From Siderastrea siderea (Eukaryota > Cnidaria > Anthozoa > Scleractinia > Rhizangiidae): a stretch of DNA of 64,000 nt. The notes beneath the pieces were generated by a model. The model was given only the letters and a program-made list of their open reading frames with translations, was not told where the DNA came from and searched no databases. Below are positions 56,257 through 64,000 of the stretch, one piece after another. A program made the position numbers and the translations under genes. Within the stretch, counting starts at the first letter, position 1; every line of letters begins with the position of its first letter. The stretch spans positions 17,914,911 to 17,978,910 of the forward strand of contig OZ034970.1 of the NCBI GenBank assembly GCA_964030785.1, written 5' to 3'.

Positions 56257-56468
56257 TCTGACTGAGGCACCCAAATGACGTCAGAGCTTATAGTCACGTG
56301 GTATTTTGACCGCGCGATTCAAATGACCATTTTTGAGGGAAAAATTGCAAACTTTGAGCGCTTGTAAAATCGTTAGTTTTAAAGCTAGACGTTTCAAACT
56401 TTGGAATCCTGTTTTTCGAATGGTAAATATTATAACTAAACAAAAACAATTTTCACTTCATAGGCACT
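56257..56468 (-). promoter_or_regulatory. Right TIR with promoter of the THAP transposase gene
   Basis: On the minus strand it ends with TGACGTCA (56276-56283) followed by TTTGGGTGCCTC, nearly identical to the left end. The transposase ATG at 56249 lies 27 bp beyond the palindrome, so transcription probably starts within the TIR. Confidence 0.7.
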
Positions 56469-56472
56469 TTAA

Positions 56473-56909
56473 AGGAAGCAGTTTTACAAGCTTTACTTCA
56501 CTCGACGATCTGTAAGCACCAATTCAGCTAAAACGTATTTCCTTCTTTAATTGCACTTTTTTGTGGGAAACTAATTAAGTAACGATTGTCACACGTTTAA
56601 CTTTCATTCCAAATGTCAGTTCCTCGTTATGAAAACCTAACACAAGAAGTCAACGTTGTCTTTATAAGAAAGCTGCTTCAAAAGAAACTGTAAGTACTGA
56701 GCCTTGGTACTTTTAATTTGCAAATACTTCAGCTGTTATATTGTAAGCACTGTAATGCTAAAAGAAAAGCACAGTAGTTTAAATATTACAAGTGGCATGC
56801 TAAGTTTTTCAAGAAATGCATTGTATAGTGTTTTAGTATTGTTACATGTGTATACACAAATATGAATATGATAACTACTGTGCTGTTAGTGTTGTTTTGT
56901 TACATATTA
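56473..56909. other. Spacer between Kolobok and hAT elements
   Basis: 437 bp without a supported feature. It ends in ATATTA (56904-56909), which is repeated at the far end of the hAT element. Confidence 0.5.
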
Positions 56910-57192
56910 CAGGGGTTTCAATAAAAGCCGGTTACCGGCGGTCTACCGCCGCCTGTAGGACCTCTTACCGCCGTCTGTTTGGATTTCATTAATGAAAATA
57001 AAAATGATATTAATAAAAAAGCAAAGACAACAACGACGACGGCCATTAAAATTATTTTAAATGCTAAAAAAAGCAGGCAAAACAGACCCAAGGCCAAAAA
57101 ACGGACAACACAAACGCGAGCGACGCGAGCGATAATTTCAACGGCCAGCGGTACACTAAAAAACTGAAGCCTCGATATCATGACAAAACAAT

Positions 57193-60100
57193 ATGGCGTC
57201 TAGAAAACGTAAGCAGAATGACACGAGGGACATAAATATTAATGCGTTTAAGCGGTTTTTCAAGGACTCTGGGACAAACCCTGACGGGAACCAGTCTTCA
57301 TCAACCGGTAGGAATAATGTTATCATTTCTTTGGATTGATTTCCTTTATGTAATTGCCGTATTGTGCTCAATTGTAGTTTCCTTCGAATTCGTAGAATAA
57401 ACAGCTTTCGGCACATTCTTTGAAGTTAGTTTTTAAGAATAACTTTTAGTTTCTATTAACTGCATGCATGTACTGAGTATCGACGGCCCAGCTTACAAAA
57501 AGACTTACAATTTTCTTCAGATGATTTATCTTGTGAAGAAAAACGAAATCAGCCCAAGATCCCACAACAAACGTTAGTGGTAAAAGAAAGCAGACAAGAA
57601 ATCTCTAAAGATGCTTCCAAGGTTGATGCCCCTTCAAACATTCAGAGAAAAGAAAGCAGACAAGAAATCTCTAAAGATGCTTCCAACGTTGATGCCCCTT
57701 CAAACATTCAGAGGAAAGAAAGCAGACAAGAAATCTCTACAGATGCTTCCAACGTTGATGCCCCTTCAAACATTCAGAGAAAAAAACCTACTGCATTACA
57801 GGCTGAAAACGAAGAAAGTGAAGCGAAGTTTCTAAGATCATCATTCGGGGCAGAATCTGCGGTACATAGTTTTCACAAGTGTAAAAGCAGGAGCTGCAGT
57901 AGTGTTTCTTCCTCTGAACAAGACCGTTTGGCAAAGAAATCAGATGATAGGTTCCATCATCATTGGATCAATGACAACATAACATTCTGCAGCAAGACAG
58001 GTTACAACTGGCTACTTTATGAGGAAGGGCAGGGAATGTTCTGCCTCCTTTGTAGGAATGCTTGTCGCTAACACAAAAAACAAAAGTAAGAAGTTTAATT
58101 TGGAACCAGCAGTACGATTCAAGAAAAAGGCAGTAGAGGAACATGCCAAGTCACAACAACACTCAGCAGCTATTTCTGCCAAACTGTTGAGTAGGGTCTC
58201 AACCTTTAATGAAGAGATAGAAAGAAAGGAAAAGACCAGAGATGACGTCTACTACAACACTTTTCTTGCCATGTACTGGCTCGCAAAGGAAGAAATTGCG
58301 AATAAGAAGTTCGGCAGCTTGCTTGAGTTGTTAGAACAGGTTGGACTTAAAGACATGAGATTTTTCCAGCACAGATCTCCTGGCTCAGTAAGGGAGATGT
58401 TTTTACTGCTGGGTAAAGTTGTTCGAGACACAGTTACAAACCCTTTTTCAGACGTGAGAAGCTTCGGTTTGTTGTGTGACGAAGCCAATGATGTTGCCAA
58501 TAAGGAGCAACTTATCACGTTCATTAAATTTGTAAATCCAACCACGGGTAAACCAAACACTAAATTTCTTGCTGCAAGCGATCTCCTTGAGAAGTCGACT
58601 TCGGCAAACGCTGCAACAATAAACAATGCTATCCTAAAGCAGTTGGAAGGGTCTGCAATTGATAAGCAAAAGCTCGCAAGTTTTTCTAGTGATGGCGCAT
58701 CTGTAATGACTAGAAAGACAAATGGCGTAGCCGCAAAACTGCGGTCTGAAATAAAGCCATTGATTAACATTCACTGCATCTGTCATCGACTGGCACTGGC
58801 ATGTGCTGACGCCTGTGATAGCGTGACCTATTTACAGCAAGTGGAAAAGATTCTTTATCAACTCTGGTCTTTTTTTGACAATTCAGCAAAGAAGTCAGCT
58901 GCTCATGCAAAAGCTGTGCTAAAAGTAAAGTCGTTGAATCTCTCTCGTGACAAGGGAACAAGAAGATCAAAACAAGAATTCAAAAGGCATGCAGAACTCG
59001 TTGGCTGTCAACTAACAGGGCCATAGAAGGCGTTTATGAAGACTTCGAAGCTCTAACCACGGTTTTGAAGTCCTTTAAAGAAGATGGTGACGCCACAGCC
59101 ACTGGACTGCTGAAGCAAGTAGGCAATATCAAGTTTGTTGGTGCCGTGTACCTGCTGCATGACGTACTTCCTGTTCTGTCACATATTAGCAAGGTTTTTC
59201 AGGAAGGGGAGATTTCATTTGGCTGTATTGCACCTGCAATAGAATACACCTTCGAAAAGCTTGACGACATTGCATCTGAAATGAAGCATCTGTCTCGATT
59301 AAAGGAAGATATCAGAGAAAATGGAAGACTACACAGATGTGAATCTCTTGAATTAACAACCCACAGCGAAGGTCTGATTACAAGCTTGTCGAGGCAGTAT
59401 GTTCAAGCTCTGAAGGACAATCTCTCAAATCGATTTGATGGAAACCTCCCAGTCTTATCTGCATTCAAAGTATTTGACCCGATGTCTGTTCCTGAAAGAA
59501 ATGCTGTTGGATTTAAGACCTATGGGGTGGCTGAAGTAGAAATTCTAGCAGATCACTTTTATCAAGGATTACAGGACAGAGATGGCAAAAAAGAGGAACT
59601 GATTTGTGAGTGGAACAAATTCAAATACAACCTTCTACAACTTCAAAAGGAGGTTCCTCAAGAGATAGCAAGGCCCACGGCTGGTAGGAATCTTGCTCAT
59701 AAAACGCCCACAGAATGGACATTGGAACACCTTATGCGACTGAATCCCACCTACCAGCACCTTTGTCCATGCCTGCTTGAGCTGGCCGAAGTCTGCCTCT
59801 CACTTCCGGTGAGCAATGCTTGGCCAGAACGTGGAGCCTCTGCCATCAAAAGGCTAAAAACCAGATTGCGTTCGACACTAAAAAATGACATGCTTAACGC
59901 TCTCCTACAAGTATCTATTAATGGGCCTCAAGTTGAAGATTGCCGGCCTTTAATCACAACGGCAGTAAAGGAATGGTTAGCAAAACCACGTCGGAAAATT
60001 GCAAAGGTGCCATCAAGAGATGTTCAACAACCTGTACAGCTTCAAGATGCCGGTGTTCAAGTGGACACTCAGAGCGAGGAAATTGAAAGGGTGTGGAGGG

Positions 60101-60261
60101 TTGCAGAAGCTTTAGACCAGGAGGTGGATTTCCTAGAACAGGAACTTGAACACGCAGAAGCCCTGCTGAAATTGCCACCCGAGAAGGAGAGCAGCTTGGA
60201 TTCCGCCTCAGAATGGGAGAACAGTGATTCTGATCTGTCCGATCAGGACGACTTAAGCTAA
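57193..60261 (+). pseudogene. hAT transposase, two exons, two single-base frame breaks (~951 aa)
   Basis: Exon 1 is 57193-57307 (MASRKRKQNDTRDINI...), exon 2 57521-60261; GT/AG and phase fit. Exon 2 opens with three 22-residue repeats, then a zinc finger of the TTF type (YNWLLYEEGQGMFCLLCRNA, about 58005-58060) where an extra base shifts the frame. It continues FNLEPAVRFKKKAVEEHAKS and the catalytic region (FGLLCDEANDVANKEQLITF, LASFSSDGASVMTRKTNGVA, HCICHRLALAC). A base missing from an A run (58982-58985) shifts it back. The rest includes TEWTLEHLMRL, the dimerisation region PVSNAWPERGASAIKRLKTR, and an acidic tail. The two shifts cancel, and total length is a multiple of three. It belongs to the ZNF862-like hAT group by general resemblance. 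Confidence 0.83.
57583..57780 (+). repeat. 66-bp tandem repeat, three copies, in the hAT gene
   Basis: Units begin at 57583, 57649 and 57715. Each encodes 22 residues of the type KESRQEISKDASNVDAPSNI then QR. Copies differ by only a few bases, so the expansion is recent, and 66 bp keeps the frame. Confidence 0.92.
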
Positions 60262-60904
60262 ACATTCCAAAGAAATAGCGTGCATGTTGTTTTGTAATTG
60301 CCGACCAATGTTATCACTGTTCATCTCAGGATACCTTAGACATCCGAATGATTTAATTATATGATTTAACTTTTCATTTGTTTTTCATTATTGAATACCT
60401 TCATAATGTGCCGTTAGACAATCAATGAAAAGTTTAAAATGAGGTTTGGTTTTGTAAGAATATTAGTAAAAAGACTTTTTTCTGAAGTGCTAAAAAACGT
60501 TCGTTGCCACGTTGGTTCATTTAAATGAGTAGCAGAGAAGTTATACTTGTTTTAAAAAAAAAGAACTTCAAAGAAATTACTGCAGTACGTAAGTGGATAT
60601 CAAGTATCACTGAGAGATATCTGCCTAAAAAATGTATTCAAAATGCACCTCTTTGCATCACAAAATAAATAGTTTGTCAAAAAACCCTGTTTTGTGGACA
60701 ATAAAAGAACCCATCAGCAGCACGCTTTTTGATGCCCAGAACGCTGGAAATCGCATTTCCGAGCTTCTAGATTTCAAATTTTCCTGGGGGGGCATGCCCC
60801 CAGACCCCCCTAGGAGAAAGGGGCCTTGTGGGCCCCTTTAAAAGTCACAGCCCCCTAATAGCCCTTCAGTGGCCGCTTATACCAAATGTTATTGAAACCC
60901 CTGA

Positions 60905-61170
60905 TATTATCGCTTTTATTTAAAAGCGCAAATAGGTTAAATCTCAGTACGTGTACAGCGTAACTAAGTAAGAAATTTAAAAAATTTGGGATGTGTTACA
61001 GTTGTGTTCTAAGTGTACTTAGTGTTTGTAAAGTTCTATGTGTATTTGACTTGTAAAAATAAATTGAAAAAAAACGTTAAAACATCCACGAATAGAAACG
61101 TTTTAGGCAATTGTTAATGGCTCCTTAAGTAGCTACTTAATATTCCCTAGGTGAATTAAGACGATAATAA
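60905..61170. other. Spacer before the last gene
   Basis: No feature recognised. An upstream exon or promoter of the following gene may lie here, but none could be identified. Confidence 0.4.
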
Positions 61171-64000
61171 TTTTACTGCGAGATCAAGCCAGCTTCTAGG
61201 AAATGTTCAGCCAGTTTGAACTTGCAGCCCAACTGGAAAAAGTGCCTTTGTCTTGTAGCCGAAAGTAGTAGCGGGAAATTAACCTCGTTTATGGAGAAAA
61301 GCTGGGAGAAGTTTGAGAAATGCTCTTTGAGACGAAAAGACCACATTTGGCTTACAATGATGAACCACTGGAGAGAGGGCCCCAAAGGAGGGTACCACAG
61401 GCAATGCTACCAGAGTTATACTAATATAGGCAACATATCTAGGATCGAAGGGAATGCTGACAAGGCCGCGCCTGCATCTGCTTATCACGAAATCGCTGCA
61501 GACGAGCCAAGTGAAGAGCCACCAGCAAAACGCTTCCATAGATCACATGTTCAGAGATTTGACATTGATAAATGCATTTGCCAAGTAGAGAAATGTAAAG
61601 GGGGAAAGGGAGGGAGGTCAAGGGAAGCTCTAACCCAGAATATCAGCGAGTATGGTAGTGCATCCCTCCTCAGAGCAGCAGAGATAAGGGGCAACAATCG
61701 TGTGCTGCTGCAGATAAAAGGACAGGATTGTATTGCTCGCGAGATTAAATACCACAGATCGTGCTACAAGAATTATGTTCGCCTTGAGACACTAACAAAG
61801 CTCGAAGCTCAAAACTGTGCCTCTGAAGATAAGGAATCTAGAGGCTACAGCACAGCATTTGGCAAACTGTGTCATTATCTTCAAAGTGAAGTCATTATTA
61901 AAACAAGAATCCTTAACATGACAGAACTTGTTGGAAAATTTGTTTCACACCTAAACGAGGAAGGCTTAAATATCAGTGATTACAGGTCATCAAAGCTCAA
62001 GCAACGACTGAAAGGAGCATTTGGAAAACAGTTGGACTTTCGCAAGCCTTCTGATCCTAGCCAGCCCGAGCTTGTTTATAGCGCAAATGTCAAGAAGGGT
62101 GAAATTGTCAAGTCTTTGGTTTCGCAATCAGATATGACAGATGGTGGGTTAGACTCTGGAGCAGAGGAGATCGATGAGCAAGGCCCAAGAGCCAAGAAGG
62201 ACGTTGCACATCAGGTTTATCATGCCTCAAAAGAACTGCGAAACCTTCTTCTGGACATGAAGCCAATTCTTTCATGGCCACCAAAGGCTGACGAGTTACA
62301 ATCTGCTGCTGCTTTAGTGCCTGATATGCTGTACAACATGCTGGCTTGGATTCTTACCTCAGATACTGAATTTAGTCCTGAGCAGGTTACAAATCTACCC
62401 AACCATGTTCATCGCTGGATTCTTTCACTAGGACAGGATCTAATTCACGGTGTTTCCTGGGGTCGCACCAAGACTTCCAAGCATGTGCTACTACCCATGA
62501 CAGTCAAAAGCCTCACTGGGAATGCTGAACTGGTAACTCTCTTGAACAGATTTGGTCACGGCCTTTCATATTCTCAGATTGAGGAGCTTGAGACAGCAAT
62601 TGCTGAGCAGCAAATAACAAATCTCCGCAATGGCGTACTGTTGCCGACTGTGTGCAGTCCCAGTGTTTTTGCCATTTTCTGTTGGGATAACAATGACATT
62701 CAGGAGGAGACTTTATCAGGTATCTAAAGAGAAGGACAAATTATCATTTTTGCATCGGCATTTATTTGATCTCTTTACCTTATCTCTTCCTCTTTCCAGC
62801 TCATCTGTTTGTACTTTGGAGTAACATATTGATTTATGGCGCACTGATGTACAATTGTTTATTTATATTTTATAAAACGGGAACTATTTTGTTCTTAATG
62901 TACGACTTTCGTATCTGTCTCCTAACAAGCAAAGGAATGACACACTGCACTAATGGTATTGTTGTCCAACAAATACCACTTACCTGTGCTCCACCACCAG
63001 ACATTCAAGTTGAAGAAGCGCATCCTAAGAAGTGCACAGTCACACACATTGCCACCGATGTTATTCCTTATCATTCCGGTCGCCAACAGGGGCCTGCTGC
63101 TCTGCAGATCAACCTCAACCAAGTGATACAGTCTATACCAGAAACCACACAGATAGCTCGCCGAATCGACTTTGCATGGATGCTGTGTCGACAGCCACTT
63201 GAGGATTCATTGTTTGCACTGTCTACAGAGCATCCGCAAGTCATACCAGCTTGGACGGCGTTCAATATTAAGATAATGGAAGGGAGGGGTCTTCGTGAGA
63301 GCTGCATCGGGTATTGTCCAGTGACTGAGGCAAGTCCCACAGAGTTGCCGACAGTCTACACAATATTACAGAGGTCTCTGCAAGTGGCAGATCAACTCGG
63401 GCAGAGCGACGTTATCATAGTGTTTGATCAGGCGATATATGCCAAGGCCTTAGAAATGGTGTGGCAAAATCCCCAGCAATTTCAGCATGTGGTTCTAAGG
63501 ATGGGAACGTTTCATACGGTTTGTGCTTTCCTTGCTGCAATTGGCAAGAGGTTCTCCGGTGCCGGACTTGAAGACGTTCTGATTGAAAGTGGAATTGTTG
63601 CTACTGGTTCTGTCTCGGGTGTACTCCAAGGAAAGCATTACAACCGTGCTATTCGCACACACAAAGTAAAATATATTTGCTATTTCATTTACAGACAAAA
63701 CTAAGAGATACGCAGTTGTAACACAGGACATGCGCACATAAAAGGCATGTGTAAGTAAAAATAGTGATTTTTCTTCCAGATCGTTTTCGAGGCTCTGCAT
63801 CGTCTGCAGTGGCAGCAGTTTAAGGGATGGCTTGTAACTCAAGGGAAGCGTACCAAATACATGCATCTTGTAAGCGCATTGCAGCTCGTCAGAGAGGAAC
63901 TTAATGCAGAAAGTTTTGATTTGGTCCAGTCCTTGCCAGAATTTCAAGAGCTAGCTAATCTTTACGAGCAGTACTGCAAAGACGTGAATGACGGTCCCCT
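61171..64000 (+). CDS. Uncharacterised multi-exon protein, 5' part, runs off the window
   Basis: Exons seen are 61171-62719 (5' limit uncertain), 62935-63665 and 63780-64000+. Phases fit with GT/AG. The N-terminal part has two zinc-binding-like modules with paired Cys and a YH..CY motif: KKCLCLVAESSSGKL...YHRQCYQSYT and CICQVEKC...IKYHRSCYKNYV. A charged region follows, then WILSLGQDLIHGVSWGRTKT. Exon 2 carries SDVIIVFDQAIYAKALEMVW, RMGTFHTVCAFLAAIGKRFS, GLEDVLIESGIV and GKHYNRAIRTHK. Exon 3 continues IVFEALHRLQWQQFKGWLVT. I do not recognise a named family. The spaced acidic residues (FDQAIYAK, GLEDVLIE) and repeat-rich setting suggest a transposon-derived protein, but that is inference. No stop or shift is seen; no ATG was found at the start, so an upstream exon is likely. 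Confidence 0.6.

Larger units (their letters stand above)
48465..56468. mobile_element. Complete Kolobok-type DNA transposon, 8004 bp
   Basis: TTAA lies immediately outside both ends (48461-48464 and 56469-56472). The termini AGTGCCTATGAAGTGAAAAT and its complement start an inverted repeat of ~140 bp with few mismatches, continuing patchily to ~200 bp. TTAA duplication plus a THAP-domain transposase are the hallmarks of Kolobok. It carries two convergent genes: a P2X7-ballast-like gene (48726-51535, plus) and the transposase gene (52084-56249, minus). A LINE is inserted in an intron of the first. The transposase is frameshifted and lacks the region for the first catalytic Asp, so this copy probably depends on others. 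Confidence 0.85.
56910..60904. mobile_element. hAT transposon, ~4.0 kb
   Basis: The ends are a 15-bp perfect TIR, CAGGGGTTTCAATAA (56910-56924), with its complement at 60890-60904. ATATTA flanks both ends (56904-56909, 60905-60910), six matching bases rather than the usual eight. Just inside the left end are ACCGCCG/CGGCGGT units; the right end has palindromic G/C tracts (GGGGGGCATGCCCC, near 60785). One transposase gene occupies the middle. Confidence 0.85.

Noticed and set aside
57583..57780. CRISPR-like array
   Set aside because: Units are contiguous without spacers and encode a protein repeat in a eukaryotic transposase.
58252..58770. 172-codon minus-strand frame
   Set aside because: Antisense shadow of the hAT catalytic region.

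Overview
This window looks like intergenic, repeat-packed DNA from a cnidarian, most likely an anthozoan such as a stony coral. The evidence is indirect: AT-rich sequence, introns with GT/AG sites, and a mix of transposon families familiar from cnidarian genomes (CACTA-like with a BEN gene, Kolobok with a THAP domain, Crypton-like tyrosine recombinases, DIRS-like, BEL/Pao, Penelope-like, L1-like). No conventional single-copy host gene was recognised. Almost every coding signal belongs to a mobile element.

Layout. 1-1235: decayed L1-like LINE on the minus strand. 1237-11272: an apparently complete ~10 kb CACTA-like transposon with 11-bp terminal inverted repeats (TIRs). It holds an intact 1162-aa transposase (minus) and a divergent five-exon BEN-domain gene (plus), with small elements in the BEN introns. 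11.3-17.0 kb: BEL/Pao fragments around a broken mariner, which contains a 1.7 kb TIR element, which contains a Harbinger-type MITE. 17.0-22.1 kb: fragments of Tc1, hAT and a LINE. 22.1-28.9 kb: three Crypton-like tyrosine recombinase genes or remnants, interspersed with long imperfect palindromes. 30.4-40.2 kb: a DIRS-like retrotransposon interrupted in its 5' repeat by a 6.6 kb pogo-like element, which itself holds a Penelope-like remnant and another long palindrome. 40.2-47.5 kb: a BEL/Pao gag-protease fragment cut off by an L1-like LINE. 48465-56468: an 8.0 kb Kolobok-type element with TTAA target duplications and ~200-bp TIRs, carrying a P2X7-ballast-like gene (plus) and a THAP/zinc-knuckle transposase (minus); a LINE sits in an intron of the former. 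56910-60904: a hAT element with a nearly intact transposase. 61171-64000: 5' part of a multi-exon gene for an uncharacterised protein, running off the window.

How it fits together. At least two DNA transposons (CACTA, Kolobok), and probably a third (pogo), pair the transposase with an accessory gene on the opposite strand. Two accessory genes (BEN, P2X7-like) still splice into open frames, so these elements are probably young. In the Kolobok element both genes start just inside the TIRs and both TIRs carry TGACGTCA, suggesting one mirrored promoter. The CACTA ends carry 10-bp-periodic TTCTAGAA arrays matching the heat-shock element pattern. Three otherwise open transposase frames are broken by single-base changes, mostly in homopolymers, which may be sequence error or very recent decay.

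The most unusual signal is a class of ~115-130 bp palindromes (8976-9104, 24598-24711, 26984-27108, 36212-36326). Their arms differ in sequence, but the pairing is broken where both arms carry CTCG (or CGAG) in the same direction on one strand. All splice models come from reading the sequence; no database search was run.
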